Source: Oscillospiraceae bacterium
Lineage (GTDB): Bacteria; Bacillota; Clostridia; Oscillospirales; Ruminococcaceae
Direction of reading: 5' to 3'
Assembly (NCBI GenBank): GCA_021199355.1
Contig: JAJQIF010000030.1
Coordinates: forward strand, 1-64,000
DNA length: 64,000 nt
Shown here: positions 15,557-23,373 of the stretch, piece after piece
Position numbering within the stretch: position 1 is the stretch's first letter
Layout: each line of letters starts with the position of its first letter
Position numbers and translations under genes: made by a program
Notes under the pieces: generated by a model
The model's database searches: none
Told to the model about the DNA's origin: nothing
The model's input: only the letters and a program-made list of their open reading frames with translations

Positions 15557-16561
15557 ATGTCGCTATTCGGTGGCTGTTCGAAGGTCAAGGAGAATAACGA
15601 GCTGACGACGGAGGATGTGTCCGAAGAGGTAACGACGGTCGCCGACCCCGAGGACACCGTCCCGATTTCGGGAGCGCCGCACGACGGAAGCTTCTACGGA
15701 AGCTTTCTTACGATGGTTCTTCAATACGAAGGTGCCGACAGCTACCCGAAAGCATATGTCATGCACTCCTATTCCGAGATTGAGGAATATTACTACGCGA
15801 CCGAAAAGAGCTATTCCTTCGGCGCCCGGTTCACGATTACGATGGCTTCGTTCACCGATGACTTTTTCGAGGATAACGACGTTATGATTGTCGTAATAAG
15901 CGAGCCGTCGGTATATGTCAGTCATTCGGTTGACGGGATGGAGCTTTTCGAGGACGGCTCGTTTGTAATCAGCATCACACGGCACATCCCCGAGAATGCA
16001 CCCACAAGCGACGGGACGATTTATCATCTTGTATTCACCGCTCCGAAGGGTGGATTCGACGACATCGACACCGACAACGTGGCGCTCGAAATAACCGAGC
16101 TCATCGACGACGACAGCATCGGAGCCTACGACTCGGAGAGATTCACCTATGTTTATCCCGAGTACTGGGCTTTCACCTTCAAGACTCCGGCTCTCGTCGA
16201 AGACGTCACGACGCACGTCGACACGCTCGAGACCTATGAGGAAATGCTCGGCTTTTACGAGACCTACAAGGGCGATTTCGACCTTGATACGCTGTTTGTG
16301 AAGTACTTCGGCGCTGTTTTCGATAGGGAGATGTTCGAGGAGTATGTGCTCCTCGTCATGGTTCTCCCCTATGACAAGACGCTTGCAAAGCCGGAGGTCA
16401 CCGATCTGTTCATCTATAACTACCAGATTTTCGTCACCATCGACAACCTGAGCTACGGCTTCGACGAGGAAAACGAGCAGTGGTATCTGATTGCGATAGC
16501 CGTTGACAGGAGCAGTCTTGAGAATGTGAATCTGGATGCGATTAATATTGGCGCAGATTAG
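15557..16561 (+). CDS. Lipoprotein of unknown function with a probable 5' frameshift
   Basis: The open frame from ATG 15557 encodes 334 residues, MSLFGGCSKV onward, with Glu/Thr/Val-rich linker and a beta-rich domain of unknown type. Starting there gives only six residues before the lipobox Cys, too few for export. Upstream, the same frame encodes the rest of a perfect signal peptide (KTKLNRITAVFAACLII), but no start codon. An ATG at 15498 preceded by GAAAGAAGG is out of frame by one base; adding a single A to the A4 run at 15506-15509 would give MQRKTKLNR and a complete lipoprotein signal. So this is either an assembly error or a fresh frameshift mutation. It follows aspartate kinase by 79 bases. 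Confidence 0.7.
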   Translation: MSLFGGCSKVKENNELTTEDVSEEVTTVADPEDTVPISGAPHDGSFYGSFLTMVLQYEGADSYPKAYVMHSYSEIEEYYYATEKSYSFGARFTITMASFTDDFFEDNDVMIVVISEPSVYVSHSVDGMELFEDGSFVISITRHIPENAPTSDGTIYHLVFTAPKGGFDDIDTDNVALEITELIDDDSIGAYDSERFTYVYPEYWAFTFKTPALVEDVTTHVDTLETYEEMLGFYETYKGDFDLDTLFVKYFGAVFDREMFEEYVLLVMVLPYDKTLAKPEVTDLFIYNYQIFVTIDNLSYGFDEENEQWYLIAIAVDRSSLENVNLDAINIGAD

Positions 16562-16574
16562 TTTCAAAAAACTC

Positions 16575-16603
16575 TTGCATTTTCTGTAGCGTTGTGCTAT
16601 AAT
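16575..16603 (+). promoter_or_regulatory. Promoter of rpmE
   Basis: TTGCAT, 17 bases, TATAAT, 111 bases upstream of the rpmE ATG, leaving an unusually long leader for a 71-residue protein gene. Confidence 0.75.
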
Positions 16604-16639
16604 ATCTACCGTGAAAAACTGCGTTGCGGTTTATAATGT

Positions 16640-16712
16640 CAATCCCATAGTACTACTGTCTGAACTTAGGAAGATGGGCTACTATGTTTATAAGTTCAGA
16701 AAGGAGGAAATC
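16640..16712 (+). promoter_or_regulatory. Candidate L31 autoregulatory leader
   Basis: A perfect nine-base stem CTGAACTTA (16660-16668) / TAAGTTCAG (16691-16699) sits directly before the ribosome-binding site AAAGGAGG. Its loop carries TACTATG (16680-16686), complementary to CATAGTA (16646-16652) upstream, so a pseudoknot is possible. Ribosomal-protein leaders for L31 in Firmicutes have been described; I cannot confirm a match to that model by eye. Confidence 0.5.
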
Positions 16713-16714
16713 TC

Positions 16715-16930
16715 ATGGCTAAGGAAGGAATTCATCCTGATTATCAGCAGACAACCATCACATGTGCCTGCGGAAACGTAATCCATACCGGTTCCACCAA
16801 GAAGGACATCAAGGTTGAAATTTGCTCAAAGTGCCATCCGTTCTTCACCGGCAAGCAGAAGCTTGTAGATACCGGCGGACGTGTTGATCGCTTCAACAAG
16901 CGTTATGGTCTTAACAAGGACAACAAGTAA
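16715..16930 (+). CDS. rpmE: 50S ribosomal protein L31, zinc-binding form
   Basis: A 71-residue L31. [21 protein letters not shown] contains the first Cys pair and [17 protein letters not shown] the second (CxxC), so it is the zinc-containing type (C+), the form used when zinc is sufficient. [21 protein letters not shown] is the conserved tail. AAAGGAGG precedes the ATG. It is monocistronic: own promoter, own leader and a terminator at 16953. Confidence 0.98.
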   Translation: MAKEGIHPDYQQTTITCACGNVIHTGSTKKDIKVEICSKCHPFFTGKQKLVDTGGRVDRFNKRYGLNKDNK

Positions 16931-16952
16931 TTTCGTTTGAAGATGCACAATT

Positions 16953-16985
16953 AGCGGCAGCCGTTTGCGGTTTGCCGCTTTGTTC
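16953..16985 (+). terminator. Terminator of rpmE
   Basis: AGCGGCA/TGCCGCT hairpin with inner CCG/CGG-like pairing and a short TTTGTT tail, 23 bases after the rpmE stop. Confidence 0.65.
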
Positions 16986-17008
16986 ATTTCAAAGTCAGGG
17001 TGATTTAT

Positions 17009-17629
17009 GTGAGCTATAAAACGATTCGTAAACCTGCCATGGACAGCATAACCATCGAAAAATCCGAATTTATCGGCGCTATATCCCCTGTCAGGACGGA
17101 TGAAGAGGCGGTCGCATTTATCGAGAAGGTTCGCTCGGAGAATCGCAAAGCCCGGCACAACTGCTATGCCTATGTCCTCAGAGACGGCTTCATCACGAGG
17201 TATTCCGACGACGGCGAGCCACAGGGAACTGCGGGATTGCCGATTTTAGATGTCATCCAGAAAACGGGGCTCACCGACGTTTGCATCGTCGTGACGAGAT
17301 ATTTCGGCGGGATTCTCCTCGGCAAAGGCGGACTGACACGGGCTTACTCCAATGCGGCTTCGCTGGCGGTCGGGGCTTCGGAAATCGTCGAGATGCTGTC
17401 TGGATATTACCTGACTGTAGAAAGCGACTATTCGTGGGATGAAAGAATCATCCGGTGCCTTGCGGAACAGAGCGCTCGGGTTGACAATACCGAATTTGCG
17501 GAGAACGTGAAGATTACCGCCGCTATCAAGGCGGAGACTTGCGACAGGCTGATGGAAGCGCTCGTTGACCTCACGAACGGCAACGTGAATATTGTCAAAT
17601 CTGACGAAACTACGATTGATTTTTCCTGA
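17009..17629 (+). CDS. YigZ/IMPACT-family protein
   Basis: A 206-residue protein of the UPF0029/YigZ family. The N-terminal domain shows ARHNCYAYVLRDG, SDDGEPQGTAGLPIL and VTRYFGGILLGKGGLTRAYS, all family signatures; the C-terminal domain (about 135-206) is the elongation-factor-G-like DUF1949 type. The biochemical role is unclear in bacteria; eukaryotic IMPACT modulates translation. GTG at 17009 is favoured because GGGTGA precedes it at normal distance; a GTG at 17000 would add three residues. It stands alone between the rpmE terminator and a hairpin at 17644. Confidence 0.9.
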   Translation: MSYKTIRKPAMDSITIEKSEFIGAISPVRTDEEAVAFIEKVRSENRKARHNCYAYVLRDGFITRYSDDGEPQGTAGLPILDVIQKTGLTDVCIVVTRYFGGILLGKGGLTRAYSNAASLAVGASEIVEMLSGYYLTVESDYSWDERIIRCLAEQSARVDNTEFAENVKITAAIKAETCDRLMEALVDLTNGNVNIVKSDETTIDFS

Positions 17630-17643
17630 TAATTTGTAATATC

Positions 17644-17697
17644 TCACGAATTTTCACTTTTGTTCGGAACAAATGAAGGAGATTCGTGATTTTATTT
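17644..17697 (+). terminator. Probable terminator after the yigZ-like gene
   Basis: TCACGAAT/ATTCGTGA arms with an inner TTGTTC-G-GAACAA palindrome, followed by TTTTATTT. It could alternatively be an operator for dgt. Confidence 0.5.
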
Positions 17698-17736
17698 GTA
17701 TAAGTATATAGAGAAATTATCGAAGGAGGGATATGT

Positions 17737-18735
17737 GTGAGCGATGCTCGTATTTATACCGAAATGATTGAGGAGAAAGCTCTCTGCGAATTTGCCTCGA
17801 AATCCAAGGATTCGAAGGGCAGACAGGTATATCTTCAGCCCGACCCGCTTCGGACATGCTACCAGAGGGACAGAGACAGGATTATCCACTGCAACGCCTT
17901 CTCAAGGCTCAAGCAGAAGACGCAGGTTTTCCTGAATCCGACCGGCGATCACTACAGAACCAGGCTCACGCACACCCTCGAAGTGAGCCAGATTGCGAGG
18001 ACGATTGCCCGGGCTATGCGGCTCAACGAAGACCTGACCGAGGCGATTGCTCTCGGGCACGACCTCGGGCACACGCCCTTCGGACATGCCGGCGAGGCAG
18101 TCCTTAATGAACTCTCCCCCAAGGGCTTCAAGCACTACAAGCAGAGCCTGAGAGTGGTTGACGTTCTTGAAAAAGACGGCAAAGGGCTGAACCTTACATA
18201 TGAAGTGCGGGACGGAATTCTGAAGCACACAAACGAGATTGCCGAAACCCGCGAGGGCTATGTCGTGCGCTTGGCGGACGTCATCGCCTATATAAACCAC
18301 GATATCGAGGACGCCATCAGAGCCGGAGTCCTTCGGAATGAAGACCTGCCGCAGGATGCGGTCGAAGTCCTCGGCGACACGAAATCGAAGAGAATCACGA
18401 CACTTGTGTCTAACTTAGTCAAGAACGGCGCCGAGAACATCCACTTTGACGAAGACGTCGGGAACGCCGAAAACATTCTCCACAAGTTCATGTATGAGCA
18501 GGTCTATACGAATCCCCTCTGCAAATCGGAGGAGAAGAAAGCCCGGGTTATGCTCGAGAAGCTTTATAAATACTTCCTCGAGGATCCGAAGCGGCTTCCG
18601 CCCGACTATATCGCACTTGCGGACAGGTTCGATGCCGACACGGCGGTCTGCGACTATATCGCCGGAATGACCGACAAATTCTGTATCAACCTCTTCATGG
18701 ATTTGTATGTCCCGAAGAGCTGGAGCGTTTGCTAA
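17737..18735 (+). CDS. dgt: dGTPase-like HD-domain triphosphohydrolase
   Basis: A 332-residue HD hydrolase that removes triphosphate from dGTP or other dNTPs, limiting nucleotide pools. DPLRTCYQRDRDRIIHCNAF and FSRLKQKTQVF are dGTPase signatures; THTLEVSQIARTIAR and GHDLGHTPFGHAGE supply the metal-binding His and Asp residues. Start is GTG after GAAGGAGG. It lies 40 bases before dnaG and is oriented with dnaG and rpoD, a recurrent clostridial arrangement that links nucleotide control to replication initiation. Confidence 0.93.
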   Translation: MSDARIYTEMIEEKALCEFASKSKDSKGRQVYLQPDPLRTCYQRDRDRIIHCNAFSRLKQKTQVFLNPTGDHYRTRLTHTLEVSQIARTIARAMRLNEDLTEAIALGHDLGHTPFGHAGEAVLNELSPKGFKHYKQSLRVVDVLEKDGKGLNLTYEVRDGILKHTNEIAETREGYVVRLADVIAYINHDIEDAIRAGVLRNEDLPQDAVEVLGDTKSKRITTLVSNLVKNGAENIHFDEDVGNAENILHKFMYEQVYTNPLCKSEEKKARVMLEKLYKYFLEDPKRLPPDYIALADRFDADTAVCDYIAGMTDKFCINLFMDLYVPKSWSVC

Positions 18736-18775
18736 TATAATTTTAGTCCTATAGCTATGCGAAGGAGGGAGAATA

Positions 18776-20542
18776 ATGCCGCGGTTTTCGGACGATTTTT
18801 TGGAACGGGTCAAGGACGCGAACAGAATTGAGGACGTCGCGCGGCAGTACGTCTCACTCAAGCGTGCAGGGCGGCTGTATAAATGCAACTGCCCGTTCCA
18901 TTCTGAAAAGACTCCGTCGTGCGTCATCTACCCCGACAACGGGAGCTTCTATTGCTTCGGTTGCGGCGCAGGCGGCTCGGTCATCACATTTATAAGCAAG
19001 ATTGAAAACCTCGACTTTGCGGAGTCGGTGAGATTCTTGGCGGAGCGCGCTGGAATCCCGATTCCCGAAAGCGGTTACGAAGACCCGAGAGCCGAATCAA
19101 AAAAAAGACTTCTGCAGATGAACAAGGACGCCGCGAAGTTCTTCTACTCGAATCTTAAGACCCCCGACGGCAAGGCGGGGCTTGAATATCTCATCCAGAA
19201 ACGACGATTGCGACCCGAGACGATAAAGAGCTTCGGGCTGGGAGTTGCCGTGAACCGGTGGACAAGCCTTACGAACCACATGCTGTCGCTCGGGTACACC
19301 GAAGACGAGCTCCTTGCGGGCTCGCTCATCAGCAAGAAAAACGGCAGGTGCTTCGACTTCTTCGTGAACCGGGTCATGTTCCCTATTTTCGATCTCAGAG
19401 GAAATGTCGTGGCGTTCTCGGGAAGGACGTTAGATCCGAATCCTCAGGGCATGAAGTACCTGAACTCGAGGGGCACGCCGGTTTATGAGAAGAGCCGGAC
19501 GCTCTTTGCTATGAATTTTGCAAAGAACACGGCGGCAAAGTCGAAGCGGCTTATCCTCTGCGAGGGTAACCTTGACGTCATCACCCTTCATCAGGCGGGA
19601 TTCACGGAAGCTGTCGCCACATGCGGCACGGCTATCACCTCGGAGCATGCAAGGCTTATGGCGCAGTACTGCGACGAGGTCTATATCTGCTACGATGCCG
19701 ACGCCGCGGGGCAAAAAGCGACCTCGGCGGCGATAAGCCTTCTTTCGGCGGCGGGGCTCAAGTCGAAGGTCGTCCGTATCTCGGGCGACGGAGTCAAGGA
19801 CGTCGACGACTACATAAATAAGCTCGGCACCGACAGGTTCCGGCTACTCTTAAACGGCTCGGAAGGCTCGGTCGAGTTCGAGCTTGCGAAGTGCAAGCAG
19901 GGGCTCGATGTCGATACGGACATGGGCAAGGTCGAATATCTCAAGCGAACGGTTGCGGTTCTTGCGGGAATCGAAAGTCAGGTCCAGAGGGACGTGTATA
20001 TTTCGAGAGTAGCTCTTGAGAACGATGTCACCAAGGATTCTCTCACGGCAGAGGTCAACGCCTACTTAAGAAAGCAGGTCAGGGAGTCCAAAAAGCGCGA
20101 AGACAGGGAGCTTATGCGAACGGTCAGCGGCTCTCGGACAGCCAACCCGAACAGGACTCTTACGAAGCGTGAGAAAGCCGAAGAAGGAATCATCGCCTAT
20201 ACTCTTGATCACCACGAGAAGCAGGGCGAAATATTCGGAAGCCTTAAAGCCGAGCGATTTTCGGACGAATTTCTTAAAAAAGCATATGAAGCCCTTAAAA
20301 ATTGCTATGAAAAGGGCGGATATGCAACTATTACAACACTTGAAAACGAATTTTACGGCGAGGATATGGACAAAATAAGCCATATTTTAGTTCAATCTAA
20401 AGATATTACGATTGACGAAAAAACCCTTGCGGACTATATTGGGATTCTTAACAGCGAAAGTGAAGCTTCCGAAGACGCTTCGAAAATGTCGGACGACGAT
20501 TTGCTCGCCTACACCTCGAAGCTCCGTCGGGAGAAGAATTGA
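18776..20542 (+). CDS. dnaG: DNA primase
   Basis: A 588-residue primase that makes RNA primers for replication. N-terminal CHC2 zinc domain (about 38-62: CNCPFHSEKTPSC, then FYCFGCGAGGSVITF), RNA-polymerase/TOPRIM core (about 120-370, LCEGNLDVITLHQAGF and YICYDADAAGQKA with the acidic metal residues), and a less conserved C-terminal helicase-binding domain (450-588). Length fits the family. GAAGGAGG precedes the ATG. It is followed by rpoD after 21 bases. Confidence 0.97.
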   Translation: MPRFSDDFLERVKDANRIEDVARQYVSLKRAGRLYKCNCPFHSEKTPSCVIYPDNGSFYCFGCGAGGSVITFISKIENLDFAESVRFLAERAGIPIPESGYEDPRAESKKRLLQMNKDAAKFFYSNLKTPDGKAGLEYLIQKRRLRPETIKSFGLGVAVNRWTSLTNHMLSLGYTEDELLAGSLISKKNGRCFDFFVNRVMFPIFDLRGNVVAFSGRTLDPNPQGMKYLNSRGTPVYEKSRTLFAMNFAKNTAAKSKRLILCEGNLDVITLHQAGFTEAVATCGTAITSEHARLMAQYCDEVYICYDADAAGQKATSAAISLLSAAGLKSKVVRISGDGVKDVDDYINKLGTDRFRLLLNGSEGSVEFELAKCKQGLDVDTDMGKVEYLKRTVAVLAGIESQVQRDVYISRVALENDVTKDSLTAEVNAYLRKQVRESKKREDRELMRTVSGSRTANPNRTLTKREKAEEGIIAYTLDHHEKQGEIFGSLKAERFSDEFLKKAYEALKNCYEKGGYATITTLENEFYGEDMDKISHILVQSKDITIDEKTLADYIGILNSESEASEDASKMSDDDLLAYTSKLRREKN

Positions 20543-20563
20543 CATAATTTGGAGGAATAAATC

Positions 20564-21688
20564 ATGAGCGATAAGAAAAATGTAATCGACAGCCTTATAG
20601 AAACCGGTAAGGCTTCAGGAAAGCTCTCGACACAACAGATAACCGATGCCCTTGAGGATGCGGGCTTCGATGCCGAGCAGATTGACAAATTCTATGATGC
20701 GTGCTCCGCAAACGGTATTGAGATAATCGACGATGTCGAGATTGAGCCGGACCCGTTCTCGGAAATTGACCTTGACATGGAGCTCGAGGATCTGCCGGAC
20801 GACAGCGATGTCCCGGATGTGAACGAAGATGACTATGACATCTCCCTTGCCGAAGGAATCGCAATCGACGACCCGGTCAAGATTTATCTCAAGGAAATCG
20901 GCAGAGTTCCCCTGCTCACCTCCGAGGAAGAGATTGAGCTCGCAAAGAAAATCCAGCAGGGCGACAAAGAGGCAAAGAAGCGCCTTGCCGAGGCGAACCT
21001 GAGACTTGTCGTTTCCATTGCCAAGAGATACGGCGGAAGAGGCATGAGCTTCCTCGATCTCATTCAGGAAGGAAACCTCGGTCTCATCAAAGCCGTCGAG
21101 AAGTTCGACTATACCAAAGGCTTCAAGTTCTCTACTTATGCGACATGGTGGATTCGCCAGTCCATCACACGGGCGATTGCCGACCAGGCAAGAACCATCA
21201 GGATTCCCGTGCACATGGTCGAGACGATAACGAAGGTCAAGAAGGCTTCGAGCACCCTCCTGCACCAGAACGGCAGAGACCCGACGGCGGAGGAAATTGC
21301 CGAAGAGCTTGACATGCCGGTCGACAAGGTCAGGGAGATTATGCGGATAGCTCAGGACCCTGTTTCTCTCGAGACGCCTATCGGTGAGGAGGAGGACAGC
21401 CACCTCGGCGACTTCATCCCCGACGAAAACGCCCCCGAGCCGACCGAAGCCGCTTCGCAGGTGCTCCTTAAAGAGCAGATTGACCAGGTACTCGGCACTC
21501 TTACCGAAAGAGAAGAAAAAGTGCTCCGTCTTCGCTTCGGTCTTGAGGACGGCAGAAGCAGAACCCTTGAGGAGGTCGGGCAGATGTTCAACGTCACCAG
21601 AGAGCGTATCCGCCAGATTGAGGCGAAGGCACTTAGAAAGCTCAGGCATCCGAACCGTTCCAATAAGGTCAAGGACTTCATAGATTAA
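20564..21688 (+). CDS. rpoD: Primary sigma factor (RpoD/SigA)
   Basis: A 374-residue vegetative sigma factor. Region 1.1 (1-80) is acidic; region 1.2/2 begins [17 protein letters not shown], and region 2.3-2.4 is [20 protein letters not shown] (-10 recognition). Region 3 follows ([15 protein letters not shown]), and region 4.2 ends [20 protein letters not shown] (-35 recognition). It directs polymerase to the TTGACA/TATAAT promoters seen throughout the window. GGAGG precedes the ATG. Last gene of dgt-dnaG-rpoD; a bidirectional terminator follows. Confidence 0.98.
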   Translation: MSDKKNVIDSLIETGKASGKLSTQQITDALEDAGFDAEQIDKFYDACSANGIEIIDDVEIEPDPFSEIDLDMELEDLPDDSDVPDVNEDDYDISLAEGIAIDDPVKIYLKEIGRVPLLTSEEEIELAKKIQQGDKEAKKRLAEANLRLVVSIAKRYGGRGMSFLDLIQEGNLGLIKAVEKFDYTKGFKFSTYATWWIRQSITRAIADQARTIRIPVHMVETITKVKKASSTLLHQNGRDPTAEEIAEELDMPVDKVREIMRIAQDPVSLETPIGEEEDSHLGDFIPDENAPEPTEAASQVLLKEQIDQVLGTLTEREEKVLRLRFGLEDGRSRTLEEVGQMFNVTRERIRQIEAKALRKLRHPNRSNKVKDFID

Positions 21689-21700
21689 TCCGGATATAAA

Positions 21701-21729
21701 AAAGGCAAGCCGCAAAGGCTTGCCTTTTT
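21701..21729. terminator. Bidirectional terminator between rpoD and the MATE gene
   Basis: AAAGGCAAGCC/GGCTTGCCTTT hairpin with a five-base loop, flanked by A and T runs, serving the converging rpoD and MATE transcripts. Confidence 0.9.
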
Positions 21730-21733
21730 GTTT

Positions 21734-23134
21734 TCAGTGCTTCGAGGGAAGAGGTCTTAGGACCATCTGGGCTTTTTCTTCCGAGAGCTTTTCAAGCTTC
21801 AAGGACTTCCAGAGCTTTGCCATGACGAACGCGGTGATTGCCATTGCGATTACGTCGGCAAGAGGTGCTGCCCAGAATACGCCGGTGACTCCGACGAGCT
21901 GAGTTGCAACGAGCGAGAAGATTATGAGAAGCACGTCTCTCAGAGCAGAAAGCGGAGCCGCTTCCTTGGCGTGACCGATTGACTGGAGGAAGATTGCCGA
22001 GACCTTCTGCAGGCAGGTGAAGAGGATGAGCGAAAGATAGATTCTCAGGCACTGCACCGCGAATTCAAGATAGAGCTCGCTGTCGGCGCCGAACATGAGA
22101 ATGAACGCCTGCGGGATTGCCTCGAAAAGAACCGTGCAGATGATGCAGACAATCGCCGTCCACTTCATGACCAGTTTCAGCAAATCCATGACTCGGTCAT
22201 ACTTCTTTGCGCCGTAGTTGTAGCCGACGATAGGCTGTGCACCGGCGGCGATGCCAATAGCGATATTAAGAACAATCTGGAAAAGCTTCATGATGACGAC
22301 GAACGCCGAGAGCGGAATGTCAGAGCCATATTCGGACATTGCGCCGAATTTGACGAGAAGAATGTTGTTGACGACCGTTATAATCATGATGAAGAGCTGT
22401 GTAAGAAGGCTCGAGGTGCCGAGGGACATGACCTTCTTAGTAAGGCGGAAGCTCGGCTTGAAGCTACTGAGCGAGAGCCTGAAGTTCTTGCTTCTGAAAA
22501 GATATGCGAAGCAGATTGAGAAGCTAACGAACTGACCGAGAATGGTTGCGACTGCGGCGCCACGGATTCCCCAGAAGGAGATGCAAATCGGGTCGCCGAC
22601 GATGTTGATGACGGCGCCGACAATCATAGCAAGCATCGAGTACTTCGGGCTTCCGTCTGCACGGATGATAGCCGCCAGGCAGTTCTGGAGCATGGCAAGC
22701 GGCATCATGGCATAGATGATGAAGCCGTAGGCATGCGCCATTCCGATATTCTCCTCTGTTGCGCCGATGAGCCAGAGAAGGCTGTCGCCTGCGGTGTAGC
22801 TGATGAGGATTATTATAAGTCCCGAGAGGACTGTCCACATAATGCCGTTGCCGACATACTTATGAATATCCTCGGTCTTGTTACTTCCGAGGCACATCGA
22901 GAGCATCGCCGCGACGCCGTCGCCGAAGAAGAGCGACATACCCCAGCCTACGACCGTTATCGGGAAGATGATTCCGGTCGCGCCGTTTGCGACGTAGCCT
23001 ATCATGTTGCCGACGAAAATCTGGTCGACGATGTTATAGAGGCAGGAAATGATAAGGGAGCAGATGCAAGGGATTGCGAATTTGCGAAGAAGTGTGCCCA
23101 CTTTCTCAGTTCCCAAGTAGTTGTTTTGTTCCAT
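21734..23134 (-). CDS. MATE-family multidrug/cation exporter
   Basis: A 466-residue membrane protein with about twelve transmembrane segments, starting MEQNNYLGTEKVGTLLRKFA. The repeated halves (IPCICSLIISCLYNIVDQIF; later TSSLLTQLFIMIITVVNNIL) and the NIVDQIFVGN and GAQPIVGYNYGA motifs are typical of the MATE/DinF clan that exports drugs or metabolites by Na+ or H+ exchange. The ATG at 23134 follows AAGGAG; an upstream in-frame ATG at 23158 lacks one. The substrate is unknown. A promoter and a strong terminator hairpin lie upstream, suggesting attenuation of expression. Confidence 0.92.
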   Translation of the reverse strand: MEQNNYLGTEKVGTLLRKFAIPCICSLIISCLYNIVDQIFVGNMIGYVANGATGIIFPITVVGWGMSLFFGDGVAAMLSMCLGSNKTEDIHKYVGNGIMWTVLSGLIIILISYTAGDSLLWLIGATEENIGMAHAYGFIIYAMMPLAMLQNCLAAIIRADGSPKYSMLAMIVGAVINIVGDPICISFWGIRGAAVATILGQFVSFSICFAYLFRSKNFRLSLSSFKPSFRLTKKVMSLGTSSLLTQLFIMIITVVNNILLVKFGAMSEYGSDIPLSAFVVIMKLFQIVLNIAIGIAAGAQPIVGYNYGAKKYDRVMDLLKLVMKWTAIVCIICTVLFEAIPQAFILMFGADSELYLEFAVQCLRIYLSLILFTCLQKVSAIFLQSIGHAKEAAPLSALRDVLLIIFSLVATQLVGVTGVFWAAPLADVIAMAITAFVMAKLWKSLKLEKLSEEKAQMVLRPLPSKH

Positions 23135-23196
23135 TAGATTGACTCCTTCAAGATACATAATTTGTCGAATATGGCGAAATTAGCCGTTAAACGCAC

Positions 23197-23233
23197 AAAA
23201 AGAAGCGCAGAACCTGTCGTGATTCTACGCTTC
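23197..23233 (-). terminator. Terminator hairpin in the MATE leader
   Basis: A 13-base stem GAAGCGTAGAATC/GGTTCTGCGCTTC (three G-U pairs) with loop ACGACA, followed on the minus strand by TTTTTG. It lies between the promoter at 23254-23283 and the MATE start codon, about 14 bases after the expected transcription start, so most transcripts should stop here unless readthrough is regulated. Confidence 0.7.
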
Positions 23234-23253
23234 CTTCGCTGTTCGACTTATGG

Positions 23254-23283
23254 ATTTTAGCACATCGGAAACCGGAAAGTCAA
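23254..23283 (-). promoter_or_regulatory. Promoter of the MATE leader
   Basis: Minus-strand TTGACT, 18 bases, TAAAAT, located between the terminator of the upstream gene and the leader hairpin. Confidence 0.6.
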
Positions 23284-23304
23284 TCTCAAATTTTTAAACT
23301 GACA

Positions 23305-23337
23305 CAAAAATGCCACCATCCGATTGGATGGCGGCAT
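23305..23337 (-). terminator. Terminator of the CBM9-like protein gene
   Basis: ATGCCGCCATCC/GGATGGTGGCAT hairpin with a four-base loop, followed on the minus strand by TTTTTGTG, 37 bases after the stop codon. Confidence 0.85.
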
Positions 23338-23373
23338 TTCTTTTAGGGTTTATTTATTATCGGCTAATCGGAA

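Noticed and set aside
15563..16567. 334-residue minus-strand open frame opposite the lipoprotein gene
   Set aside because: Shadow frame arising from codon bias; no promoter, ribosome-binding site or recognisable domain.
17644..17689. LexA/SOS box at the TTGTTCGGAACAA palindrome
   Set aside because: Spacing and core do not match the Gram-positive SOS box; better read as part of a hairpin.
23202..23233. Guanidine-II (mini-ykkC) riboswitch in the MATE leader because of an ACGA in the loop
   Set aside because: Only one hairpin, a hexaloop rather than the ACGR tetraloop, and it carries its own U run, so it is a plain terminator.
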